DNA of 64,000 nt from Proteiniclasticum sediminis (GCF_018128025.1 NZ_JAGSCS010000005.1:79819-143818), one strand, 5' to 3'; shown: positions 28,201-36,285, counted from the first letter of the stretch. Numbers and translations are program-made. Notes: a model not told the origin generated them from the sequence alone.

Positions 28201-28431
28201 AATGTGGTGGACACCTACATGCCGGTTCGCGATCTCATTGCAGAGTACATCGCCGAAGAAGGCACCATCGAGTTCACCTTCGCCGAGCATCTGCACATCG
28301 GCACCGCACCGGTTACCCCCACCCTGCCTTCCACCGGTTCTGCCGGCGACTTCTACTACATGGGTATGGGCCTGGCCACCATGGCAGGCGCTGTGCTTCT
28401 CCTGAAGAAGAAGAAGAAGAAGACCGCATAA
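25225..28431 (+). CDS. Tandem-duplicated, sortase-anchored 5'-nucleotidase/metallophosphatase
   Basis: A 1068-residue surface enzyme. A signal peptide (basic NRSRLK, hydrophobic core, cleavage near LVKAA) is followed by two complete UshA-like units of about 500 residues each. Each unit has a calcineurin-type metallophosphatase domain and a 5'-nucleotidase C domain. Metal motifs occur twice: NDFHG (Asp46 and Asp545), GNHEFDWG, THLGAFQ and GHTHQ; each C domain keeps NGGGIR and PFDNTLV. The protein ends with LPSTG (1034-1038), a hydrophobic segment and KKKKKK, a sortase signal that would anchor it to peptidoglycan. It probably releases phosphate and nucleosides from extracellular nucleotides. 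The start is TTG 25225 behind CGGAGGTG. Both copies look catalytically intact. Confidence 0.92.
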   Translation: MKNRSRLKLLSLILALAFSFSLLPAQLVKAAVNNKSATIDYYAINDFHGTVDQTASSSNPGIARIETYLKARIAENPNSYFLSVGDQYQGSAVSNLTYGDVVNDILEHMNLLTSAIGNHEFDWGAERIPQWAKEGGFEFIASNIEVDPAYKPAEWDTYVKPYYIHTVTVDGVDYKIGFIGIATPETAYKTAAANVVGFTFTDPVAATLKYTAELRDVEKVDAVIALTHLGAFQDATTKVITGEIVNYANGVDVDAIFSGHTHQIVDGVVNGIPVVQGQYNGRSLSKIRLNFTTVETDGVPVKTLASVDGESINIRSLIPTLPEDPAVKQIIADYYTILQPILEKQLGVLNNDLPHDTDTMQLTPMGQFVAKVMAEMGKTQIGIINGGGIRGGLTAGNVTMGHMYTLLPFDNTLVTLKLTGAELKKIVEHGIMPATFRPGQFYGLEVWYNPEAAAGSRITKITLADGTPISDTEVYSVATLDFLLTGGDKYDYSKATDVVDTVIPVRDMIASYIESKGVLDVPYEDVMHKDYDEVVSVVDYYSINDFHGNVDSSGSSKNPGLARIQAYLEAQRLLNPNTFFLSSGDHFQGTAISNLTYGEVVNDILKEMGILASALGNHEFDWGSKLIPLWASNGGYKYLASNIEVKAENKPAGWDENVVPYLIQDLVVGGKPVKVGFIGIATPETAYKVAAQNVVGFTFTDPVAAANHWAEVLRKDMGVDAVVALTHLGAFQNTTTKEVTGEAADFAKKVTGIDAIFTGHTHQTVDGVVNGIPVVQGSYNGRGLSKISLEFTIAGPDVTLTGVSGDSINMTSLIPTLTMDPEVKAIVDSYYKELAPILEEVLGELKTDLPHDTDTQQLTPMGQFVAKALAEIGGTQIAIINGGGIRRGFEAGPITMGLMYELLPFDNTLVTLKVTGAELKKLLEHGLMPENFRPGQFYGIEVWYDDKAPAGERISTIRLLDGTLVKDDGIYTVSTLDFLLTGGDSYDFTKATNVVDTYMPVRDLIAEYIAEEGTIEFTFAEHLHIGTAPVTPTLPSTGSAGDFYYMGMGLATMAGAVLLLKKKKKKTA

Positions 28432-28458
28432 CCGAGATTTATCCCAAAACAAATCAGA

Positions 28459-28503
28459 GGCCAGGTTTCTCGTGCATGGAGAAACCTGGCCTTAATCTTT
28501 TTT
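28459..28503 (+). terminator. Intrinsic terminator after the 5'-nucleotidase gene
   Basis: A perfect 13-bp stem (28459-28471 with 28479-28491) has loop GTGCATG and the tail TTAATCTTTTTT. It lies between convergent genes; the minus-strand side has no comparable T-run. Confidence 0.88.
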
Positions 28504-28513
28504 AAGATGGAGC

Positions 28514-29737
28514 TTAGTCAGGGGAGGATAGCCATTGGAGAAGCGCTTCGGTCTCCTCCAATGGCTTCCGAAGTGCAGGGAGAGCGACTTTTTCCGGGCG
28601 GGTGAAGCCATCACGCCAGGTGCTTCTTGCCCCCATGAAGACCCGGCCGTTGTACCAGGTGGACAGGTGTTCCTGACCGGATAAAGCCTTCAGGATGGAG
28701 ATGGCACCGGAGGAGAGGGCTGGGGCGATGTAGGGCTTGAAGCCCGTTTCCCGGACCCGGAAATTTTCCCGTTCCGTCCGGTGGGTAAGGAGGCTGGAGG
28801 TTTCCTCGTCATAGGCCGTCAGGGAGTTCACCACGATGAGCCCTTTCCCATGGGGGCCGTAGGTACGAAGATCCGCCTGGAAGAGGTTTAGCTCCTTGGC
28901 GATGAACCGGGCCCGGGCTTCCATGACCCCGAGGCCAAAGCCTCGGATACGGTGGGAAGGAATCCCGCCGTCCTTCATGAGGCTCATGCAGAGGAGATCC
29001 ACGGGGTCCGACACGATGTAGTAGTGACCGGTGAATCCGGCTTCCTCCGCCATGCGGGCATAGGAGAGAAGAATTTCCCGGTTCTTCTCCAGCTGCACCA
29101 GGCGAACATCGGTGAGGGCGGTGTCCAGAGGCGGGATATAGGCCGATACGGTGAAGATGAGAACATCCGTGGAGAAAAGGCCGGAAAGATCGCTGTCTTC
29201 GATGGGGGGCAGCTCCGTGCCGTCGCTGATCTCGTTGATCTCCAGGTAGTAGCGCCGTCTTTTTTTCTCATCCAGATCAAAGATACGGATGGCCTTCACC
29301 GTGTCCCTGCCCAGGAGACGAAGTCCCTGGAGAAGGGTTCCTCCCACATCCCCCAGGCCCAGAAGCCCCAGGGTAAAGGGCGGGTTTACGGGAAAAGGAG
29401 CGGTTTCTCCCGGAGGGAGAAGCCCCACGGTGAAGCCCAAGGGGGCTGACTCGGTGAGGAGAAGATCCGGACCGGAAATCTCCAGAAGATCGCTTAATGT
29501 CGTCCCTTCCAGATAACCGGGGAAATCGGGATTTTGGAGAGGACAAAGAAGACGAGTTCCGGTTTGGAGGAGATGCTCCATTTCCGCCCAACGGGGGGTG
29601 GAATTTCGAAGATGATGGCGAACTTCCTCCGCCAGGGGCTGGGGAAGGGTGGGGAGAAAGTCCGGGAAATCCTGGCCTTCCTGTCGCCGTTTCTCAAGAT
29701 AAGCCAGGATCTCGCTTTGGGTAAAGAGACTGTTCAC
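28514..29737 (-). CDS. Lactate/malate dehydrogenase-like NAD-binding protein of unknown substrate
   Basis: A 407-residue protein. Residues 1-135 are an unassigned N-terminal region. The rest resembles the lactate/malate dehydrogenase fold: Rossmann motif LGLLGLGDVGGTLLQGL, an acidic strand end IRIFDLDEKKRRRYY, then VLIFTVSAYIPP, YIVSDPVDLLCMSL (like SNPVD of LDH/MDH), GFGLGVMEARARFIAKEL with the conserved arginine, and YGPHGKGLIVVNS with a candidate catalytic histidine. It is longer and more divergent than ordinary LDH or MDH, so its 2-hydroxyacid substrate is unknown and it may bind NAD without turning over lactate. The start is GTG 29737 with AAAGGA upstream, 21 bases after the stop of the giant fusion gene, so the two form one minus-strand operon. 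Confidence 0.72.
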   Translation of the reverse strand: MNSLFTQSEILAYLEKRRQEGQDFPDFLPTLPQPLAEEVRHHLRNSTPRWAEMEHLLQTGTRLLCPLQNPDFPGYLEGTTLSDLLEISGPDLLLTESAPLGFTVGLLPPGETAPFPVNPPFTLGLLGLGDVGGTLLQGLRLLGRDTVKAIRIFDLDEKKRRRYYLEINEISDGTELPPIEDSDLSGLFSTDVLIFTVSAYIPPLDTALTDVRLVQLEKNREILLSYARMAEEAGFTGHYYIVSDPVDLLCMSLMKDGGIPSHRIRGFGLGVMEARARFIAKELNLFQADLRTYGPHGKGLIVVNSLTAYDEETSSLLTHRTERENFRVRETGFKPYIAPALSSGAISILKALSGQEHLSTWYNGRVFMGARSTWRDGFTRPEKVALPALRKPLEETEALLQWLSSPD

Positions 29738-29758
29738 TACGTCACGTCCTTTTTCAGA

Positions 29759-32700
29759 TTAGTCGATGAGCTTTTCCATGCGCAAGAGTTCCACCAGATC
29801 CGATTCCAAGTAGGAGGACGGCGCCTTGAAGAGGTTGTAGCTCACATCCTGCCCTTTGTCCGGGATCCGGGGGACCGTGAAGACCTGCCCCAGGGAGAGG
29901 AGAGTGAGTTTCCGTTCATAGACCTTGTGGAATTCCTCTTCAATGACCTGGAAGATCCGGATGGCATTTTCGATGGATACCCGGGACAGGGTGAAGATTC
30001 GCTCATTGGTGGATTCATGGATGAAGGTGGGCATGGTGTAGGGCAAAATGAGGTTGATGGAGGAGATGAGGTTGCGCTTGGGATACTCGCCCCGCCAGAG
30101 GGCGTCCCCGCCCATGAAGGGGTAGAGATCCTTCTCGTTGAACCAGACCTTCAGCCGCGGGATGGAGTAGACGCTCTCCACGGCATAATCCTTGCCGGTC
30201 ATGAGGTCTTTGCCCTTGGCGGAGACGATGCCACCGATGATTTTGCGTACTTCGATGCCGTGGGATTTAAACAGGGGGCTTAAGGCATTCATGCGGTAGC
30301 CCTTGTGGAGGATGGTATCCACGAGGATCACCGGACGGTTGAAGGAGGAGAGAGTTTTCACCTGATTCTCCAGGGACAGGTAGAAGGGAACCTCCCGAAT
30401 GGAAAAGTCCGTCATGGAGGGTTCAAAATATTTTTCCGTATGGAGCACCTTCGTCACGGTGTTAGGCACGACAGATCGGTCCAAAACGTCGCCGTAGGGG
30501 ACGCACATGTAGGGACCCAGCTGCCGGGGTTTCGTCTCGGTCATGGGAACGCCGTTCTCCGCGCAGATGAGGCTGATGAGCCCCTGTTGGAGCATGAGGG
30601 GTTCGAAGGGGAGAAGGAGCTTGCCGGGGTAGAGATTTCCTAAAGCGCCCATGAGCGTTTCCCGGGTTTCGGCGATGATGGCTTTTACCCGGGGATTGCT
30701 GCGGAAAGGATCCTTCAGGATATTTTCCATGTCGAGGTTCAGGGCCATGGGGGTGCTCATGTCCACATAGTGGAGGGCTTCCGGGTAATCCAGGGTTTTG
30801 AAGTTGTAACGGGATAGGAGCGGCAGGAACCGGTCATCCCGGATGACTTTATTCTTCGGCGCATAGAGGGCGCATTCGTAGTCCCGGGACACTCCGAAGG
30901 AGAGGGTCTCCGTGAGGAGAATCTCGTGGTAGTTTCGCAGCCGGTCCGGGGGCTGGACAAAGAGTCCGTCCAGGACCATGATGCGGCCCAGGTTCAGGGA
31001 GCGGATTTTATCCGCGAAGGCGGCGTTCTTGACCTCGGTCATGAGGTTTTCGCTGCGGGCCCAATGGAAGGTGCTCATGCCGATCCAGCGGCCGGTGTTG
31101 AGATCCCGGAGAGTCAGGACCCGTCCCGAGGGTTTCTGGAAAAGATCCCGCAGAGTCCGGGCTACTTGGGCTTTCTGGGTGGGGAAGAGTTCCTCCACCA
31201 CCTGGTGGAGCTCCTCTTCCAGTTCCCGGTAAATCTTCTTTTCCAGGAAGGTGAGGCTCACGGGGGACTTCTCCACGGGGGCTTTCTGGTAAAAGCCATT
31301 GAGGTAAATATAGTTTTGGGCCATGGGATCAATGAGGGTGGAAATATCCCGGTTTTCATCGATGTTGGTCCGGATTTTCGTGGAGCTGACCTCCTTGAGG
31401 TTCTTGGGCAGATCCAGGAAGGTCACCTGGGGTAACTTTGCCGCGATTTCCTCCCGGGTTCCCTTTTTTCGGGTGCGGTCGATGATCAGGTGCTTCATGG
31501 TGTGGATGGAGTTCTTCGTGGCCTTGGCCTGGTAGCTGGAAGCATTCTGCACCACATCGCTGCCGCAGACCATATGGACGGCCCCTTCAAAAATCCGGCT
31601 GAGTTTGCGCAGATCTCCTTCGTGGGCGATGTTCACGGGCAGATCCTCGGGGAAGAGATAGAGGTCCAGTTCCCCAGAGGTGCTCATTTCCAGAATCCGC
31701 CTGCGGACGCTGTTGGGCAGGGTCTTCTTGGACCAGGAAAACTCGTCGATGGATAAGTATACCTCATAGCCCTCATCCCGAATGAGCTTGGCGATGGCCA
31801 GGTGGGAGAGGGTAAAGGGATCGAAGGTCCCGGGGAAAAAGGCGTACTGCCGATTCTCCGGATAGGGGAAGGGCCCTTCCTCATGGAGGTAGTCATTCAT
31901 GAACCGGTAGATGTTGTTGAGTCCAACGCTCTGGCAGAGGAAGAGCAGGTTCTTCTGCTCATCGGTGAGGAGGGTGATCAGTTTTTTGCAGATCTTTGTG
32001 AAGACCCGATTTTTGCTTTCCAGGGAGAGGATCTCCGAGGCAAAGATCACCTTGCCGATGGTGGTGAAGGCGGCGCGCACCGTGAGGGATTCAAAGTCCG
32101 CCATGCCAAAGAGGAGCACGCTGATCATGCTCACCAGACGCTTTTCCTTTTCTTCCTCCGAAAGGGTGACGCTGCGCATACCGAACTGGATGAAGGACTC
32201 CAGAGTGGTTCCCAGGGTCTTGATGACCAGGGTTTTCACCGAAGGATTCGCGGTTTTCACCTTAATGAGGAGATCGTCGATGATTTCATCGAACTCCTTG
32301 AGATTCAGATAGAGCATGACTTTGCCCAAAGGCTTGGGAATATATTCCGTGAATCGGTGTCCCTCGATTTCCAGGGCGCGGAGAAGCTCCACGGCCACTT
32401 CATTGCGTTCATAAGCGGAGAGTTTTCGCATGAGGGTCAGGAGGGAGTTGCCGGCGGTGCGCCGGACGGACTCGATGGCGGATACCTTCAGGAGATTGCA
32501 AAGATGCAGGGCGGTGTTGATGGGGGAGACCTGGTGTCCTTCCAGGGTATAGTAGGCCAGGAGCCGGATGTTGTTGCGCTTCACAATCCAATGGGTGGCA
32601 GACTTGAGGTTATTGAGGAAGACCGCTTCCAGTTCGCTTTGTCGTCCTTCCAGATTCCTCTCCAGGCGTTTTCGCTCCTCCTCCAGCTCCAGCTGTCCGG

Positions 32701-34597
32701 AGAGTTTCATGAGGAGAAACACCTCCGTCAGGTCCGTGGGGGAGCCTGCTTTTTCGATGCGCCGGGTGAGTTCCTCGGCCATTTCTGCGCTGAGGGTAGT
32801 CTTGGGCATGCTCTGGGTGATCTGCTCCAGTGCGCTGAGCCGAAGGATCAGACCGCCGGTGAGGAGGGTACGAAAGAATGCCTCCTTGGTTTCCTGGGCT
32901 AAAGGGATGTATTTCACGGCTTCCATGAGGAAGACGCAGGTTTCCGTTTTTTTGAGGTTGACCTCCTCATAGTGGGGGAGAAGAATCTGGGCATAGGTGC
33001 TTTGCCTTCCCGGAGGAAGGGTCTGGAAGAGAGTGCGCATCATGGTGCCCAGGGCGTAGCCCAAAAGGAACCTATGGCTGTCGATGACCTTATGGCCGGG
33101 ATAGAGCACATGGTGAAGAATCTCATCCAGCAGTTCCAGCCCGGACCGGTGAGACGAGGGGGCTGTTTCTTCCAAGGGCAGTTCCTTGCGGTAGTCTTCG
33201 TCGAAGGTTCCCAGGAGCCTTCCCAGGATCTCCGCGCTGTGATAGCGGATATCGTCCTCGGGATGGATGAGACATTCCTCCAGGAACCGGATCACTTGGA
33301 GCTTTTGCCCCTGGGTGAGGTAGGTGGAGTATTCCTCAAAGATCCGGATGTATTCCCGAAGATCCCGCCAGTCCCGGAGGGAGCGGGCTTCCTCCAGCAG
33401 GGTATCCATGGAGTATTCGTTGCGCAGAAGGTTCATTACCCGGATGTTGTGATCAATAGCATGGTATTTTAGCCGCGCCGTCACTTCCTCCCGGAAGCAG
33501 ATGGCGGGCTTTTTCAGCGGTTTTCGGGTTTTTCTCGATTCCTGAACCTTGCGGTTCCACTCCTTGTTGCCCACCTGGATTTCCACCCCCAGGGTGACCA
33601 GGTAGTCTTCAAAATCCTTGAGCTTGGCATAAACCCGCTCATAGCGGCGGCGCTTCGCCTCGTCCACATTATCGAGCTTATCCAGGATCACCTGGAAGGA
33701 GTCTTCCAGGGGGTAGATGAACATGACGTCCTCCCCATCCTGGGACTTGCTTTTGACGCGAAAATCCGAGTAGATCAGGATCAGGGCTTCCAGGGAAAGA
33801 TTTTCCAGTTCCAGATCCCAGGTGCTGTGGTTTACGGCGATGTTTCGGATATAGTCAATGCCATGCTTTTTGAACCAGATGTCGGAATAGTAGTAGTGGA
33901 GATAGGGCACCCGGCGCATCTCGTGGAGCTTTACCCCATATTTTCCGATGTCGTGGCCTGCCAGGGCGCCGGACACCCGGCCCAGATCCAAGGGAATGCC
34001 GAGACTCGCCAACTGTCGGGCGATGAACATGCCCACATGGTGGACGCCCGCCACATGATCCAGGGTGCTGTAGCCGAAGAGATCCCGAGACAGGCGCATG
34101 AGGGCGTAGATGTGGTCCTCTTTAAACGCTTTTTGGAAGCGGCGGTATTCGTCATCCTCCAGGGCTTCCATTTCTTTTTTCGTGAGGAACTGGAAGCTGT
34201 GGGTCACATGGAAGGCCGAGCTTGAGGACTGCTCCTCCTGGTGAAGGAGGGTCTCGTAGGCGGCCAGGAAAAGCTCGATGAAGATCCGCTCTCCTTCGGT
34301 GAAGCTTCGGTCTCGGGCATCCTCATCCACCTGGCACACCAGGAAGTCGTAAATGGCGGGAAGCTCCGTCACCGCGACGCCGGACAGCTCCAGAGAGGCT
34401 TCTTTAACCACGTTCCAAAGGCTTTGGGCGTGGTAGTTCCCCTCCACGGCGAGCTTCAGGAGGGCGGTCTGGAACTTTTTCTCCGTGGCCCAGGCGACCA
34501 GCTCCTTTTTGGGCAGGCCCACGCGTTTTAAAAAGGGGGAAAGGGTCACGGCTTTCCGAAGATTTGACAAGATGGTCTGTCCCGATGGCTGTGTCAC
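29759..34597 (-). CDS. Giant multidomain HD / nucleotidyltransferase / GNAT-like / PRTase-like protein
   Basis: A 1612-residue cytoplasmic protein with no membrane segments. Domains in order: an N-terminal helical region; an HD hydrolase domain (residues ~165-290) with HHVG (186-189), the diagnostic GHDIGKYG (215-221) and NHST (257); a long helical-repeat region resembling HEAT repeats (~430-910); a NadD-like nucleotidyltransferase domain with GTFDPFTLSH (923-932), VCGSD and VSSTKIR (1070-1076), the NMN/nicotinate adenylyltransferase signature; a GNAT-like segment (~1155-1270); and a PRTase-like PRPP-loop segment, PVILVDTILHKGYRM (~1422-1437). Each piece acts on nucleotides or related donors in other proteins. 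Related large 'cytidyltransferase/HD' proteins occur in clostridia, but I know of no characterised one. The start is GTG 34597 behind AAGGGAG. Confidence 0.75.
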   Translation of the reverse strand: MTQPSGQTILSNLRKAVTLSPFLKRVGLPKKELVAWATEKKFQTALLKLAVEGNYHAQSLWNVVKEASLELSGVAVTELPAIYDFLVCQVDEDARDRSFTEGERIFIELFLAAYETLLHQEEQSSSSAFHVTHSFQFLTKKEMEALEDDEYRRFQKAFKEDHIYALMRLSRDLFGYSTLDHVAGVHHVGMFIARQLASLGIPLDLGRVSGALAGHDIGKYGVKLHEMRRVPYLHYYYSDIWFKKHGIDYIRNIAVNHSTWDLELENLSLEALILIYSDFRVKSKSQDGEDVMFIYPLEDSFQVILDKLDNVDEAKRRRYERVYAKLKDFEDYLVTLGVEIQVGNKEWNRKVQESRKTRKPLKKPAICFREEVTARLKYHAIDHNIRVMNLLRNEYSMDTLLEEARSLRDWRDLREYIRIFEEYSTYLTQGQKLQVIRFLEECLIHPEDDIRYHSAEILGRLLGTFDEDYRKELPLEETAPSSHRSGLELLDEILHHVLYPGHKVIDSHRFLLGYALGTMMRTLFQTLPPGRQSTYAQILLPHYEEVNLKKTETCVFLMEAVKYIPLAQETKEAFFRTLLTGGLILRLSALEQITQSMPKTTLSAEMAEELTRRIEKAGSPTDLTEVFLLMKLSGQLELEEERKRLERNLEGRQSELEAVFLNNLKSATHWIVKRNNIRLLAYYTLEGHQVSPINTALHLCNLLKVSAIESVRRTAGNSLLTLMRKLSAYERNEVAVELLRALEIEGHRFTEYIPKPLGKVMLYLNLKEFDEIIDDLLIKVKTANPSVKTLVIKTLGTTLESFIQFGMRSVTLSEEEKEKRLVSMISVLLFGMADFESLTVRAAFTTIGKVIFASEILSLESKNRVFTKICKKLITLLTDEQKNLLFLCQSVGLNNIYRFMNDYLHEEGPFPYPENRQYAFFPGTFDPFTLSHLAIAKLIRDEGYEVYLSIDEFSWSKKTLPNSVRRRILEMSTSGELDLYLFPEDLPVNIAHEGDLRKLSRIFEGAVHMVCGSDVVQNASSYQAKATKNSIHTMKHLIIDRTRKKGTREEIAAKLPQVTFLDLPKNLKEVSSTKIRTNIDENRDISTLIDPMAQNYIYLNGFYQKAPVEKSPVSLTFLEKKIYRELEEELHQVVEELFPTQKAQVARTLRDLFQKPSGRVLTLRDLNTGRWIGMSTFHWARSENLMTEVKNAAFADKIRSLNLGRIMVLDGLFVQPPDRLRNYHEILLTETLSFGVSRDYECALYAPKNKVIRDDRFLPLLSRYNFKTLDYPEALHYVDMSTPMALNLDMENILKDPFRSNPRVKAIIAETRETLMGALGNLYPGKLLLPFEPLMLQQGLISLICAENGVPMTETKPRQLGPYMCVPYGDVLDRSVVPNTVTKVLHTEKYFEPSMTDFSIREVPFYLSLENQVKTLSSFNRPVILVDTILHKGYRMNALSPLFKSHGIEVRKIIGGIVSAKGKDLMTGKDYAVESVYSIPRLKVWFNEKDLYPFMGGDALWRGEYPKRNLISSINLILPYTMPTFIHESTNERIFTLSRVSIENAIRIFQVIEEEFHKVYERKLTLLSLGQVFTVPRIPDKGQDVSYNLFKAPSSYLESDLVELLRMEKLID

Positions 34598-34857
34598 AGG
34601 TATCGCTCCCTTCTATGCTCTATAGGTTTATTATAGAATGATTCCCCCAAATACTCTACAACGATTTCAGGGGGCGGAAACGCGGGTTTTCCTCGATATT
34701 CTCCGCATGGCGCATTTTGAATGCGGGAAGTGTTTATCTTAGAGCGCCATGGGGAGTTAGGGATCAGGCAGGAAATCGGGCGGGGAAAATCGTGAAGTTC
34801 TTTAATAAGGTTTTAATATAGCTCAGGTATTCTTAAGAAAACGGGAGGAGGGAGACC
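34598..34857. promoter_or_regulatory. Divergent intergenic region upstream of the giant gene
   Basis: On the minus strand TATAAT (34630-34635) lies 30 bases before the giant gene's GTG; its -35 is weak. On the plus strand an AT-rich stretch near 34800-34830 (TTTAATATAG) may hold the promoter of the next operon, but no clear box pair is seen. AGGAGGGAGACC precedes the ATG at 34858. Nothing else was recognised. Confidence 0.4.
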
Positions 34858-35214
34858 ATGGGATACAATCAGCACAATCAGAACGGAAGTCCCCTGTCCA
34901 GAGTCATCCTGCTGGTGGTTCTCCTCATTTTCCTGGGACCTGCCGCCATCAGCATCATTGGAGCCGGACTGGGCATCCTGGTTTCGCTCACCCTGGTGCT
35001 CCTCGTCGTGGCGCTGGTGCTTCTGGCTTCACCCATCCTCATGCTCTATTTTCCCGCTTCGGCGGCTTTCCATGTGCCCCAGATGGCACTCTTCTTCTTT
35101 GGCATCGCCGTACTGGCCCTTTTCGTCCTGACCGTGGCGGTGGTGCTGAAGTTCATCAAATGGCTGTTCTTGACGATTATTCGGGGGATCCGGCGGATCC
35201 TGGGCTATTCATAA
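34858..35214 (+). CDS. Small integral membrane protein of unknown function
   Basis: A 118-residue protein with a short polar N terminus (GYNQHNQNGSPLS) and three long hydrophobic stretches: RVILLVVLLIFLGPAAISII, LVSLTLVLLVVALVLLASPI and a third around LFFFGIAVLALFVLTVAVVL. It ends in a basic tail (IIRGIRRILGYS). I do not recognise a named family; the layout resembles the small membrane proteins often encoded with DUF4097 genes in envelope-stress loci. ATG 34858 has GGAGGAGGGAG upstream. The DUF4097 gene starts 33 bases after its stop, so cotranscription is likely. Confidence 0.7.
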   Translation: MGYNQHNQNGSPLSRVILLVVLLIFLGPAAISIIGAGLGILVSLTLVLLVVALVLLASPILMLYFPASAAFHVPQMALFFFGIAVLALFVLTVAVVLKFIKWLFLTIIRGIRRILGYS

Positions 35215-35247
35215 CTCCCCTAGGGGGGAACGGAGGGTAATGTATCC

Positions 35248-36198
35248 ATGAGCGGTTTTAAAAAAGTACTCATCACTACCCTGATCATTGCATCAGTTTC
35301 CATCGGCATCGGGGCTTACATTATTTATGATTCGGGGCTCTCCCCCTGGCAAGTGGGCGAGAATCTTCGCCGGTTCTTCGGGGACAGCGGCATTTCTGTG
35401 GACTTGGGGAAATCCGTCGAGGTGAAGGAAAATCAGTCCTTTACCCTGGGGGATAAGTCTAAGCTCAAGCTGAGCACCGTCCATGGCCGGATCCGGGTGG
35501 AGATGGTGGAGGGGACGGACATTCACCTGAGCATCACCGGAAAGATCCCGGAACGTTACAAAGACAGCTACCTGAAGATCCAGGAGTCTGCGGACGGCTT
35601 GGAAGTCTCGCTGTTTAAAGGGATTCAGAATATCAACATCGGCCTTGGTTCCGATTTTGACCTGGATATCCTGCTTCGGGTTCCGGCCAGCTACGCCGGC
35701 GATGTGGAGCTTTCCAACGTTTCCGATGAAATCAATGTCAACGGACTGAATGGAGGGAAGATCACCCTGGCCAATGTGTCCGGGGATATGATTCTTGAAG
35801 AAGGCACTTTTGAGCACATTGCCTTTAACTCCGTGTCGGGCACCGTCATCAGCTACAGCAGCGCCAAAAGTGTCACCGGGGAAACCGTGTCCGGAAATAT
35901 CACGGCCACGAACATTGGAGAACACTTCAATGTGAAGAGCATCTCGGGCACCGTGAATCTCAAGAGCAGTGCGCTTCTCGAGAACTCCCAAGCCGACACC
36001 GTATCCGGGGATATGGAGGTTGTGGTGGAGAATCAGGGAAACCTGTCCTATGAACTGACCAGCGTCAGCGGAAAGCTGAAGGCTGAGCATGAGGGAAGCG
36101 TGATCCAGGGGGATAAATCCCTGTCGCAAAACAATACAGCCGGGGCTGTAAAGGTTAAACTGTCTAGTGTTTCGGGGAAAATCTCCCTGAAATATTAG
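35248..36198 (+). CDS. DUF4097-family membrane-anchored beta-repeat protein
   Basis: A 316-residue protein with one N-terminal membrane segment (VLITTLIIASVSIGIGAYII) and an extracytoplasmic repeat region. From about residue 70 it has short strands of the DUF4097 type: LKLSTVHGRIRVEM, VELSNVSDEINVNGLNGGKITLANVSGDM, then SVSGTV, TVSGNI, SISGTV, TVSGDM and SVSGKI in turn. The regularly spaced V-S-G steps suggest a right-handed beta helix like LiaG-type envelope proteins. Function of the family is unsettled; association with cell-envelope stress is inference. The start is ATG 35248 with GGAGGGTAA upstream. It follows the small membrane protein, and ends 87 bases before the ferredoxin gene. Confidence 0.82.
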   Translation: MSGFKKVLITTLIIASVSIGIGAYIIYDSGLSPWQVGENLRRFFGDSGISVDLGKSVEVKENQSFTLGDKSKLKLSTVHGRIRVEMVEGTDIHLSITGKIPERYKDSYLKIQESADGLEVSLFKGIQNINIGLGSDFDLDILLRVPASYAGDVELSNVSDEINVNGLNGGKITLANVSGDMILEEGTFEHIAFNSVSGTVISYSSAKSVTGETVSGNITATNIGEHFNVKSISGTVNLKSSALLENSQADTVSGDMEVVVENQGNLSYELTSVSGKLKAEHEGSVIQGDKSLSQNNTAGAVKVKLSSVSGKISLKY

Positions 36199-36211
36199 TA
36201 ATTTATCCAAA

Positions 36212-36257
36212 TTGTTCACACTTTGTTCACAGAAAATAACGGGAGATTCACTATAAT
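36212..36257 (+). promoter_or_regulatory. Ferredoxin promoter with 11-bp-spaced direct repeat
   Basis: TATAAT at 36252-36257 lies 29 bases before the ATG. Upstream, TTGTTCACA occurs twice (36212-36220 and 36223-36231), exactly one helical turn apart, so TTCACA-N5-TTCACA resembles a PhoP-type direct-repeat box. There is no well-spaced -35, which suits an activated promoter. Confidence 0.45.
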
Positions 36258-36285
36258 AGGATTATAAACAGAAAGGGGTGTTTTT

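Noticed and set aside
31802-32902. Plus-strand open frame of 366 codons inside the giant minus-strand gene
   Set aside because: Glu/Gly-rich translation without domains; the minus strand has continuous, motif-bearing coding sequence across it.
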